Assembly: GCA_016791475.1 (NCBI GenBank) | Contig: JAEUWI010000034.1 | Location: 1-64,000, forward strand | Reading direction: 5' to 3' | DNA length: 64,000 bases | DNA from: Candidatus Hydrogenedentota bacterium | Lineage (GTDB): Bacteria; Hydrogenedentota; Hydrogenedentia; Hydrogenedentales; JAEUWI01 | Part shown: positions 26,243 to 34,169 of the stretch, one piece after another | How positions within the stretch are numbered: the first letter of the stretch is position 1 | Layout: every line of letters begins with the position of its first letter | Position numbers and translations under genes: made by a program | Notes under the pieces: generated by a model | Database searches by the model: none | What the model was told of the DNA's origin: nothing | What the model saw: only the letters and a program-made list of their open reading frames with translations

Positions 26243-26992
26243 GCCCCGGTGGAACAGTTGGCAACGACTGGGCCAACGGGGCTGTGTTGATCTAAGACGG
26301 TGCGCGGCCAACTTCGGACGTCCGAAGTTGCGCGGCAAATCCGCCCAGGGGGTTCGTGACTACAGGGTGCAAGCCCCAGGTCCGTTCAACCTGCGCTGGC
26401 GTGGGGAGTGTCCGTCCTGGTGACAGGCGGACTCGGGTCCCGGAAGGGAACCGGCGTTCGGTGAGAAAAAGCCGACGGCGAAGAGCTCAACCATGAGAGG
26501 GGCGAAAGCCCTTGCCAGTAAGAATTACGCGAGACGGTGCCGAACCGCGAAGGGCCATGATCGGCGGGTAAGGGGGAGCTTCTTACTTCTGCCCCCTGAA
26601 ATCGCCTCTTGCAGCCAATGCGAGGGGCGGAAACTGCATCGGGACGGGAGTCCCGGTGTACGGTCATCGGTTACGGGGGATAACACCCCCTAGCGACGTG
26701 ACGCGTGATTTGAAGGTCAACACTAACGCGGGAACCGCTGAGGCGGCCGGGGTGGTACCCGGTGCCTGGCCCATTCAGCCAGGTGATTGAAAAGCCTCAG
26801 TGGGGGAGTGTGGTCTGAGTAGAAGTCGAAAGGTTTTCGAGGGTGCAGGCGGCAAGGCAGTCGCACGCACCTTGGTGTGTTTCCGGGTGGTGCCGGAACA
26901 CAAATGCCACGACGAAAGGACCGACGGGTTTTTACCCATTTGAATGACGCCAGGGGGACGGTCAGCCAGTGCTGGCCTGGCCGTCCCCCTTT
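26243..26992 (+). ncRNA. Candidate large structured RNA (about 750 nt) with terminal hairpin
   Basis: This stretch has no plausible gene but many well-formed hairpins, several with GNRA loops: 26243-26282 (inner loop GCAA), 26410-26432 (GTGA loop, stems GTCCG/CGGAC and CCTG/CAGG), 26436-26452 (GGAA), 26498-26513 (GAAA), 26640-26655 (GGGA), 26675-26690 (five G:C pairs), 26765-26783 and 26876-26902. It ends in a nine-pair hairpin, GGGGGACGG/CCGTCCCCC (26953-26989), followed by TTT, like an intrinsic terminator. The density of GNRA loops suggests tertiary packing, as in ribozymes or large bacterial ncRNAs. Strand and exact ends are inferred. Confidence 0.55.
26309..26330. repeat. 22-base perfect palindrome sharing its core with 23879-23892
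   Basis: Arms CAACTTCGGAC and GTCCGAAGTTG meet with no spacer. TGCGCGGC flanks it as a direct repeat on both sides. The inner 14 bases, TTCGGACGTCCGAA, occur again at 23879-23892. It may be a regulator or recombinase site, or a hairpin of the structured RNA. Confidence 0.55.
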
Positions 26993-27476
26993 ACCCCAGG
27001 CAGGGACACGACCGGCCGCACCCAATTCATCGGGAGATGGATCGGGTGCGGCGTGAGCATGGGATGATCGCAGCAATGCGGGAAAGGAGGTTATGCAAGC
27101 AGAGGATTTGAGTGCGCAACGGGTATGAATTGGGCACGGGGAACTTACGGAAGTAAGTGCGCCGTGCCGAATGAACGGACGCCGGGGCTTTCCGCAGGTG
27201 CGGGAGGTACACCGGATGCCGGGCATGCACCGCGGATGTTATCGGGCATTTGCCCTTTACCGCGGCTTGTGCTAAAGAACCCCGTGAGGCGCTCGTGTCG
27301 CGGGTTCTGTCTGATGAGCTGTAACGCATATCGAGACCGCGACACGGGCGCTTCTGCATCATGGCAATTCGCCATGGCGGAAGCAGGCGCCGCAAGGGAC
27401 GATAAAGGCTTTGCGGGATTGTGCCTTCACCAAAACAATCCCGCCCCTTCATTCGGGGGAATTGCCAGGGGGCGCG
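26993..27476 (+). other. Structured leader region before the 27477 ORF
   Basis: About 480 bases without a gene. It includes a nested hairpin at 27134-27167 (GCACGG/CCGTGC outside, ACTTAC-GGAA-GTAAGT inside). A long hairpin at 27289-27351 has 15-base arms (GCGCTCGTGTCGCGG, one G:U pair) around a 33-base loop. AAAGGAGG at 27085-27092 precedes an 11-codon frame by only two bases, which is too close to be convincing. The region may be part of the RNA element or a long 5' leader. Confidence 0.45.
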
Positions 27477-28172
27477 ATGATGATCTACCGATGTGTTGCC
27501 ACCAGCCTTGCGGGCTTCGTTCAACAGGTGGCCACGGCCTACCTGCCCCATGGCTATTGGTTCTACTGCCAGGGCTTCGTTCCGAAGGGGAAGTGCCCGG
27601 AAGCCATCGACGCGAAACTGATCGCGAAGTACGGCGCGGCCCTGTCCAAATGGCAGCGGGCCCGGCGAAAGCGCGGGGGACATGCAAACCTTCAATACAT
27701 TCGCCTCGGTTCCATCTTTCTGCTCATGGCCACGAAGGGCGTGCATCCGTTCTTCGAGGAGGAAGGGGCAACCATCCGTGATGCCCGCAAGGTGCCGATC
27801 CGGATTGGCGGTTATTCCATCAGCGTGCGGAAGGGACCCGACGGTCGGCTTCACAGCCACGTCCGCATTGATCGCGCACCCTATGGCGAATTGATGGCCC
27901 AGTACCTGGAGCGCTGCAACCGCCTTTCCACGGCCCGACTCGTCAGCGAGCTTTACCATCTGCCCTATGAACCCTATGCTCCGGTGCGCCGGCAGTATCT
28001 GATGCTGTTGCGAAGGATCAACGCGATCCGTAAAGAGCATGGGCGCCAGACCATTCCCTTGGAGGCGCTGCCCTTGCGCAGACGGATCGTGCGGCCTTTT
28101 GAAGAGGACGCCCGTGATCCGGGTCGGGCGCCCGAAGGGGAGGCTATTCCGCCGTGGGTGTCAACGCCGTGA
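27477..28172 (+). CDS. Unrecognised basic protein next to the structured RNA
   Basis: The 231-residue protein begins MMIYRCVATSLAGFVQQVAT. I do not recognise its family. It is basic (QRARRKRGGHANLQYIRLGS; LRRRIVRPFEE). It has a glycine-rich beta segment (IRIGGYSISVRKGPDGRLHS, then HVRID) and a helical C-terminal half with many Tyr and Arg. An RNA- or DNA-binding role would fit the basic character and the neighbouring structured RNA, but this is inference. The double ATG at 27477 follows CAGGGGG; a TTG at 27411 would extend it through the leader. Its end overlaps the 3' end of the convergent ArdC-like gene by 29 bases. No transposase or reverse-transcriptase motif is visible. Confidence 0.6.
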   Translation: MMIYRCVATSLAGFVQQVATAYLPHGYWFYCQGFVPKGKCPEAIDAKLIAKYGAALSKWQRARRKRGGHANLQYIRLGSIFLLMATKGVHPFFEEEGATIRDARKVPIRIGGYSISVRKGPDGRLHSHVRIDRAPYGELMAQYLERCNRLSTARLVSELYHLPYEPYAPVRRQYLMLLRRINAIRKEHGRQTIPLEALPLRRRIVRPFEEDARDPGRAPEGEAIPPWVSTP

Positions 28173-28950
28173 TGATTTCCGAGGCGGTTTTGCGGATGCC
28201 ATCGAGGGAGGCCTCCAGGGTTTCGACGGTACCATTGTAGAGCTGTATATAGTCGCTCGACGCGGTGCTGCATTCTAGTCCGATCGCGCTGGAGACGATG
28301 AAAGCTACCGCTTCGGCTTCCAGTTCGCGGGATTTGCACGTGCCAATCAAGCCGTGATCCGTCCAGTGGAGCAATTCGTGGGCAAGTTCGTGAACCAAGA
28401 CGGAGAATTCCGCTGCGGGGCTCAGCTCCGGACGTATGCGGATTTTGCCACCAGAGGAAGCACCTTCGGCATTGCCCAACTCGTCGGAATACTCCAGCAC
28501 GATGCCCTGGCTTGCGATGAAGGCTTTCAGCCGCTCGGTGTGGTCAAGTGGATCGCCACTGGCTTCCGCAGGGCAGGGGAGGGCCTCGCCGTCGGTCTGG
28601 GAGACATCGAACACATACGCCGCACGGAATCGGATGCGGGGTTGGTCATCCTGTAGCGCGGTGTCACTGGAATCGCGAAAGACCATCGGTGCAATGATGG
28701 TGATGCCCTGCTCGCCCTTCTTTACGAAACGTCCAAGCTTCTTCCACGCCCGGAATCCACTGACCCGCGTCGCACTGGGGAATTGCGACTGAATCAGCAC
28801 GATATTCCGGAAACTGTAGCGATGAAATCGCGCCATCGCCGCGAGATAGGCCACGAGCTGATCGCTCTTGCCGCTTTCAAGATTCTCGACGAGGGATTTC
28901 AGGCCCTGATCGATGAGTTGCTTTACCTGATCTGTTTTCTCCGTGTTCAT
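28144..28950 (-). CDS. ArdC-like protein: ssDNA-binding domain plus zincin metallopeptidase
   Basis: The 268-residue protein has an N-terminal ArdC-type domain (about 10-110; LVAYLAAMARFHRYSFRNIV, FRAWKKLGRFVKKGEQGITI). A metallopeptidase segment follows, with HELAHELLHW supplying an HExxHxxxH zinc site and a downstream Glu-rich helix (SRELEAEAVAFIVS). ArdC proteins are plasmid antirestriction factors that bind single-stranded DNA as it enters a new host. The ATG at 28950 has a strong GGAGG six bases upstream. It lies downstream of hsdR but after a likely terminator (29077-29111). An antirestriction gene beside a restriction operon is expected if the region arrived as a mobile plasmid. Confidence 0.82.
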   Translation of the reverse strand: MNTEKTDQVKQLIDQGLKSLVENLESGKSDQLVAYLAAMARFHRYSFRNIVLIQSQFPSATRVSGFRAWKKLGRFVKKGEQGITIIAPMVFRDSSDTALQDDQPRIRFRAAYVFDVSQTDGEALPCPAEASGDPLDHTERLKAFIASQGIVLEYSDELGNAEGASSGGKIRIRPELSPAAEFSVLVHELAHELLHWTDHGLIGTCKSRELEAEAVAFIVSSAIGLECSTASSDYIQLYNGTVETLEASLDGIRKTASEIITALTPTAE

Positions 28951-29076
28951 GTCCGCCTCCTGGGGGTTAAGGTTGTTTTCTTCGCGGAGACGGCCGACGA
29001 AGCGAACCCGGCGGTCAAGGTGGAGGCGAAGCACGACCTTGACGGCCCCAGGGGTGAGCGCAGTCAGAATCCGCGC

Positions 29077-29111
29077 AAAAAGAAAACCACCGCCCAGGAG
29101 GAGGACGGTGG
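29077..29111 (-). terminator. Intrinsic terminator of the hsd operon
   Basis: On the minus strand, CCACCG and CGGTGG (29106-29111 and 29087-29092 on the plus strand) form a stem, extended by CC/GG. The run TTTTCTTTTT follows at once (29086-29077). It lies 31 bases after the hsdR stop and separates the defence operon from the ArdC-like gene. Confidence 0.75.
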
Positions 29112-29141
29112 GGGAGGGGAGATGGGGGAGTTGGATCGAGG

Positions 29142-32100
29142 TCAGGGGTTCGTAATCTGATACACCATGTCGCCGACGAAACGCTTGAAGGATTCGTTCT
29201 CGACAAATTGCTTGTAGAACTGGGTGAAGTCCTTCATGGAGCCTTGCGCCGCTTTGCCCAGGGCCTGATCGTGGGCCAATCTGGCGGTATGCGGTGTGTT
29301 GGCCTTCGCGTTCAGATAGGCCGGATCGGCAGCGACTTTCGGCGCGATGTCGTCCCGAATGTGACGGAAGATTCGGTCCGCATCGGTGAATGACGTCCCG
29401 AATTGCGCATTGAAGCTCTGCAGAATATTGCTCAGCCGATCCAATTCGGGTTCCGATTTTCTGCCCGCCACGTCGGTAGGAATGGGTTCAATCTCCGCAT
29501 CTTCGTCGGCCAGAGCGATCTTCATGGCCACTTTCTTCTCCACGCGATAGCTGTCCATGTCAATGGCTTCGACGATGCCCTTGGCGAGGTCTTCTTCACG
29601 CGGCGCGGGAAGCTTGGGCGTGAGCAGGTCCAGAAAAATGGAGAGTTTCTCCCACGCGGCGTTGCTGTAGGAAATCACCGCCGAGAGGAAGCTGTAGGTG
29701 CGGCAGAAGGCTTTGGCCTTTCCCTTGAACTCCACTTGGCCATCCTCTTCGAGCTGGCTCACATAAACGGCCACACATTGATCGAGGATCGGGTCCAGGG
29801 CATCCCGGTCGGCCCCGTCGAGGAACAGGGCCACCAGTTGATCCACCTGTTCCGGTGCGTACACCTGGGCGGCATCCAGCGCCGTCTTCAGGTCGTGCAG
29901 TTTGTTCGGGTCAGATTCTTCGGACAGCAGCGTGGTGCGGTAATAATCCTGGAAGGCAAAGGTAATCGCCTCGCTGTTATTTTGAAAGTCGAGGACGAAG
30001 CAATCGTGCTTCTGGGGATGGGCGCGGTTGAGGCGGGACAAGGTCTGCACGGCCTTGATACCCGCGAGGGGTTTATCCACGTACATCGTGTGAAGCAGTG
30101 GCTCGTCGTAGCCCGTCTGGAACTTGTCCGCGCAGATGAGGAAACGATACGGATCGCTCTGTATCTTCCCCGCGATGTCCCCACTGGAAAAACCGTTGAG
30201 CGACGCCTCACTCACCTTCGCTCCGCCGTACTCATGCTCCCCCGAGAAGGCGACAATCGCCTGATAGGGGCTCTTCCGTTCAAGCAAGTATGCCTTGAAT
30301 GCGTGATAGTACTGGATGGCCCGCTCAATGCCACTGGTGACCACCATCGCCCGCGCCTGGCCCCCGATTTTCCCGGACGCCAACACCTGCTCGTGAAAGT
30401 GGTCCACCATGATTTCGGATTTGAGTCGAATCGCGTGGTCGTGACTCTCCACGTATCGGCGGAGTTTCTTCTTGGCCTTCTTGGTGTCGAATTCCGGATC
30501 ATCCTCCGTCTTCTTCACCAGCTTGTAATAACTCTCCACGGGCGTATACGACCGGAGCACATCGAGGATGAAGCCCTCTTCAACCGCCTGCTTCATGGTG
30601 TAGCTGTGGAATGGCCGGTGCCTGACCTTGCCTTCGACATCGGGTGCCAGTGCTTCGCCGAACATCTCCAGCGTCTTGTTCTTTGGCGTGGCGGTAAAGG
30701 CGAAGTAACTCGCATTCTTGAGCATCTTCCGCGCCGCCATGCGCTTTTCCAGCGCCGCGTTTACCAGGTCTTCGGGGTCGTTGCCCTCACTATCATCCAG
30801 TTCCTCCCCCAGCGCCTGGCTCATCGCCGCCGTGGTCTTGCCGCCCTGGCTGGAGTGGGCTTCGTCGATGATGATAGCGAAGGTCTTGCCACCCTCTTTG
30901 GCGATCTCATCCAGGATGAAGGGGAATTTCTGGACGGTCGAGACGATAATCTTCTTTCCCTGCTCGATGAACTTTCGCAAGTCGCCCGAGCGCTCCGCGT
31001 GTCCTACCGTCGCGCCGACCTGCATGAACTGCTTGATGGTCGCCTGGATCTGTTGGTCGAGAAGGCGGCGGTCGGTGACCACGATGACCGAATCGAAAAT
31101 CTCCTTGTCGTGGCGCTTCTGACCGATGAGCTGGTGGGCCAGCCAGGCGATAGAGTTGGACTTGCCGCTCCCTGCAGAGTGCTGGATCAGGTAACGTCTG
31201 CCCGCGCCGTGGGCGCGCACGTCGGCCAGTGCCTGGCGCACGACACCGAGCTGGTGATAGCGCGGCCACACCTGCCTGAGCGGTGTCTTACCCGTGCGGG
31301 GGTTTTTCTCCCCCTTCACGATCTGGGCGTAATTCTCCAGAATGTTGGTCAGCCCCGCCGGGGTGAGCACTTCTTTCCAGAGGTAGTCCGTCTTGAGGCC
31401 GTTCGGATTAGGCGGATTTCCCGCGCCGTCGTTGAACCCCTTGTTGAAGGGCAGGAACCAGGAGGCCTTCCCCTTGAGTTCAGTGCACATCCGTACTTCG
31501 CTGTCGTCCACGGCGAAATGCACCGCGCATCGACCAAACTGAAAGAGCCGTTCGCGCGGATCGCGGTCCCGTCTGTACTGGTGCACGGCATCGACCACGG
31601 TCTGCTTCGTCAGGCTATTCTTCAGCTCAAAGGTGGCGATTGGGAGCCCATTGATAAACAAGCCCAGATCCAGCGCCCGGCGCGTCTCGTCCATGCTGTA
31701 GGCCAACTGGCGCGTGATGGAGAAACGATTCTGCCCGTGGAGGGCTTCGGCCTTGGCGTTTCCGAGGGAGGGGGTGCCGTAGAAGAGGGCGAAGTGCAAG
31801 GGGCCGTGCGCCACCCCCTTGCGCAACACGTCGATCACCCCGCGCTTGCCGATCTCGCCGGAGAGCCGCGACAGAAACTTGAGTCGGTTGATGTCCGCAT
31901 GGTCCGTGTAGCTGCCCATCCCCAGCTTCTCGAAAGTCTCCGATTGGGTCGTCTGAAGGAAGGCGAAGAGCTGGGGCACATCCAGCGCATGGGCGCGGTC
32001 AAAGTGCTGCGGACGCCCCACAAGATAGCCCGTGCCGCCGCTGGGTGGGGACTCCTCGGCGGACCAACCCGGGTCCACCGCAAGCCCGTCCGTGCCGGTC

Positions 32101-32153
32101 ATGTGCCGCATGATGAGGCTTTCCAAGCCCTTCTCGGAGATGTCCGTGCTCAC
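29142..32153 (-). CDS. hsdR: Type I restriction enzyme R subunit
   Basis: The 1003-residue protein has an N-terminal nuclease domain with the PD-(D/E)xK-type FELKNS (about 178). The superfamily 2 motor follows: Walker A HSAGSGKSNS (about 329), DEAH box IIDEAHSSQGG (about 431), TATPKNKT, and late motifs (ICADKFQTGYDEP; QTLSRLNRAHP). It cuts unmethylated DNA after ATP-driven translocation, in complex with HsdM and HsdS. The start is GTG at 32153 with GGAGG six bases upstream. A gap of 290 bases separates it from darG, so it may have its own promoter; no gene is seen there. In most systems hsdR lies beside hsdMS; here DarTG and Hachiman-like genes intervene. Confidence 0.95.
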   Translation of the reverse strand: MSTDISEKGLESLIMRHMTGTDGLAVDPGWSAEESPPSGGTGYLVGRPQHFDRAHALDVPQLFAFLQTTQSETFEKLGMGSYTDHADINRLKFLSRLSGEIGKRGVIDVLRKGVAHGPLHFALFYGTPSLGNAKAEALHGQNRFSITRQLAYSMDETRRALDLGLFINGLPIATFELKNSLTKQTVVDAVHQYRRDRDPRERLFQFGRCAVHFAVDDSEVRMCTELKGKASWFLPFNKGFNDGAGNPPNPNGLKTDYLWKEVLTPAGLTNILENYAQIVKGEKNPRTGKTPLRQVWPRYHQLGVVRQALADVRAHGAGRRYLIQHSAGSGKSNSIAWLAHQLIGQKRHDKEIFDSVIVVTDRRLLDQQIQATIKQFMQVGATVGHAERSGDLRKFIEQGKKIIVSTVQKFPFILDEIAKEGGKTFAIIIDEAHSSQGGKTTAAMSQALGEELDDSEGNDPEDLVNAALEKRMAARKMLKNASYFAFTATPKNKTLEMFGEALAPDVEGKVRHRPFHSYTMKQAVEEGFILDVLRSYTPVESYYKLVKKTEDDPEFDTKKAKKKLRRYVESHDHAIRLKSEIMVDHFHEQVLASGKIGGQARAMVVTSGIERAIQYYHAFKAYLLERKSPYQAIVAFSGEHEYGGAKVSEASLNGFSSGDIAGKIQSDPYRFLICADKFQTGYDEPLLHTMYVDKPLAGIKAVQTLSRLNRAHPQKHDCFVLDFQNNSEAITFAFQDYYRTTLLSEESDPNKLHDLKTALDAAQVYAPEQVDQLVALFLDGADRDALDPILDQCVAVYVSQLEEDGQVEFKGKAKAFCRTYSFLSAVISYSNAAWEKLSIFLDLLTPKLPAPREEDLAKGIVEAIDMDSYRVEKKVAMKIALADEDAEIEPIPTDVAGRKSEPELDRLSNILQSFNAQFGTSFTDADRIFRHIRDDIAPKVAADPAYLNAKANTPHTARLAHDQALGKAAQGSMKDFTQFYKQFVENESFKRFVGDMVYQITNP

Positions 32154-32443
32154 TGGTTGCCTCCATCAATTACCAATGCATTTTGTAAGTCATTATGCTG
32201 CAATGGGTTGCGCTATGCTGCTCCGATGGTTTTGCTCTCTCCATCAAGTACCCGACAGCCTTGCCGCAGGTCGTCGCGCGTTGCTCGACGATCCTGTCAA
32301 ACAACCGTCAAGCAATTCGGGGAATCATAATCCTATTCAAATCAACAGGTTGCGGTGCATGTGAGCTGAAACAGCGGCGCGATCACCCGGTGCAATCAAG
32401 CAAACGTATGCTCACCGGTCGCGCATCGCAAGTCCAGAGACGC
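32154..32443. other. Gap between darG and hsdR
   Basis: About 290 bases, less G+C-rich than the flanking genes. A minus-strand promoter for hsdR may lie here, but no clear -10/-35 pair was found. No gene or strong hairpin was seen. Confidence 0.35.
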
Positions 32444-33508
32444 TCACTTTGAGCTCGTTTCGATCGGGTCGTGCTTTATCCAACCCTGCTTGACCAGGGT
32501 ATCCGCAGCGATGCCGATCTGTCGGGGTGTGAACTGCCGCTTGCGGGGACTCCACTCGTAGACTCGCTCAACCACGTCGTCCATGGCAGAGACCCCTTCC
32601 TTCGTCATCACCCAATGGACCGTCGATAGCATTTCCAGGCCAAAAGGCGACTCGAAGCCCTCTGTCAGCGCCGTCACCCGGTCGAAGCGCGCACGGGTAT
32701 CGGGATGCTGGCCGAGAAAGGCCCCGGCATCCTCCACCGCGCCCGGCACCAGAGACAGTTGCTTGTCGGGCGCGTCTCCGCCGTCGTCGTAACCCACCAA
32801 CAGATGTCCCTCGATAGCATGCAACACATGGCGCAGGTTCGCCGCATAGGGCCCGTAGACCGCTTTTTCGTAATTAAGGCGTAAGGGTTCTCCCGCCTCC
32901 TGCATGAAATACATCAACTTGTGGACTTCAAGCAGGGTGACGAAAGGGTCGAGCAGGCCACGAAAGTAGCGGTCTATCAGCTCCACCAGCGCCGCCCGCC
33001 CGGCAGTCATGCGGGGCACCTCGCGGCTGTGGTGCATGGTGTCCGATGCGGGCGCGCCCTTGGGCTCATAGATCCGCACCGTCACGTCGGGCAGCGCGCC
33101 CAGGGCCGCCTCAATGCGTGGCTTCACCTCCACCCATTCCAAGCCGCCCAAACCGCTGCCCAGAGGTGGGAGGGCGATGGAGCGAATCTTCCGTTCCTCT
33201 ATGAACGCTGCAAGGGCCGCTAGACCGTGGTCAATATCTTCCATGCGGCTCTTGCCCCGCCAGTGCCGCTTCGTCGGAAAGTTGATGATATAGCGCGGCG
33301 GCGTGAGCTGGCCCGTCTCGAACACAAACATGCGCCCCGGCTGGACCTCCTTGCGCTTGCATGCTGACGCATAGGCCTTGAAGTTTTCCGGCCACGCGTT
33401 CTTGAACTGCAAGGCAATGCCCCGCCCCATCACGCCCACACAGTTCACGGTGTTGACGAGGGCCTCGGATTCATCGCGCAGCATATCGCCGCTGGTCAGT
33501 TCAATCAT
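32444..33508 (-). CDS. darG: DarG antitoxin: macrodomain DNA ADP-ribosyl glycohydrolase
   Basis: The 354-residue protein has the DarG-type macrodomain at residues 1-155: GDMLRDESEALVNTVNCVG and VMGRGIALQFKNAWPENF form the ADP-ribose pocket, PTKRHWRGKS carries the catalytic Lys, and LPPLGSGLGGLEW completes it. It removes ADP-ribose that DarT attaches to thymidines on single-stranded DNA. The C-terminal half (about 170-354; LLEVHKLMYFMQEAG) is the region that binds and inhibits the toxin in known DarG proteins. The gene begins 16 bases after darT. DarTG is both a toxin-antitoxin pair and an anti-phage system. Confidence 0.92.
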   Translation of the reverse strand: MIELTSGDMLRDESEALVNTVNCVGVMGRGIALQFKNAWPENFKAYASACKRKEVQPGRMFVFETGQLTPPRYIINFPTKRHWRGKSRMEDIDHGLAALAAFIEERKIRSIALPPLGSGLGGLEWVEVKPRIEAALGALPDVTVRIYEPKGAPASDTMHHSREVPRMTAGRAALVELIDRYFRGLLDPFVTLLEVHKLMYFMQEAGEPLRLNYEKAVYGPYAANLRHVLHAIEGHLLVGYDDGGDAPDKQLSLVPGAVEDAGAFLGQHPDTRARFDRVTALTEGFESPFGLEMLSTVHWVMTKEGVSAMDDVVERVYEWSPRKRQFTPRQIGIAADTLVKQGWIKHDPIETSSK

Positions 33509-33524
33509 GGTTGTGCCTCATGGG

Positions 33525-34169
33525 TCAATAATACCAATTATTCCGAATTTCCACCACCGGCCGGTGCCCGTCTTGTGGTAACGTCTTGATGACTCGCTTA
33601 TAAATGACGTCGGAATACACCCCGATGCGCTCCACAAGCGGCCAGGGGAAACGTTGCTCCAGCAGGAACTCGGCCTGTTTGCCTTCCTTGCAACTCTGCC
33701 AATCGGTCGCCTGTACCGCTTTCCAGTCGATTTCCGCCAATTTTCCCAGATCGGCCCGATCCTCGAAGTATCGCGCACCCGCGTTGGACAGGGTGAAGGC
33801 CCATCGCGCACCCCGCTGCGCCGCCCAGTCCACCGTAGCCTGAAGGTCGGCCTCCAAATGGATGATCGGGCCTTGCCCGCCCCGGTAAGACAGCTCCGGG
33901 TGGTTGGCGCGGGCGATAAGATACAGCATAACCGAGCGCGGGCAGAAATAGAAGGGGACACAATCGCCGACATGCAACTCGGGATGGCTGGTCAAGGTCA
34001 GCTCGGTCATCCGCCGTTGTTTAATGTCGCTCATTCCAATCGTCGTTCCAGGGGGATGCCGCCGCGCGATTTCCGCATCGCACCACAGGCACCCATCCGC
34101 CACGATGGACGGTGACCGATCCACATGCACGATGTGATATAGCTTGGGCTGGGCAGGTACGAGACTCAC
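33525..34169 (-). CDS. darT: DarT toxin: DNA ADP-ribosyltransferase
   Basis: The 214-residue protein (DUF4433) shows LYHIVHVDRSPSIVADGCLW and the NAD-site region IGMSDIKQRRMTELTL, then the phage-defence loop YFCPRSVMLYLIARANHPEL. The C-terminal KQAEFLLEQRFPW carries the catalytic Glu. It transfers ADP-ribose to thymidine bases in single-stranded DNA and blocks replication. The start is GTG at 34169, whose GTGA overlaps the hsdS stop, so toxin synthesis is tied to translation of hsdS. Its antitoxin darG follows. Confidence 0.92.
   Translation of the reverse strand: MSLVPAQPKLYHIVHVDRSPSIVADGCLWCDAEIARRHPPGTTIGMSDIKQRRMTELTLTSHPELHVGDCVPFYFCPRSVMLYLIARANHPELSYRGGQGPIIHLEADLQATVDWAAQRGARWAFTLSNAGARYFEDRADLGKLAEIDWKAVQATDWQSCKEGKQAEFLLEQRFPWPLVERIGVYSDVIYKRVIKTLPQDGHRPVVEIRNNWYY

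Noticed and set aside
26631-26670. A second domain-V-like hairpin in the structured RNA
   Set aside because: It has a GNRA loop and a two-base bulge, but the AGC triad is missing and the bulge lies at the wrong distance from the loop.
26243-26992. Omega RNA (HEARO) of an IscB system
   Set aside because: No IscB/TnpB-like RuvC or HNH protein is nearby; the adjacent ORF lacks both motifs.
27477-28172. HUH-type endonuclease or transposase in the 231-residue ORF
   Set aside because: The only candidate, HSH in GRLHSHVRI, has a polar middle residue, and no catalytic Tyr is placed as expected.
29403-32330. Plus-strand open frame of 975 codons
   Set aside because: It lies antisense to hsdR, whose motifs are complete; the plus-strand translation has no domain, and such frames are common opposite high-G+C genes.
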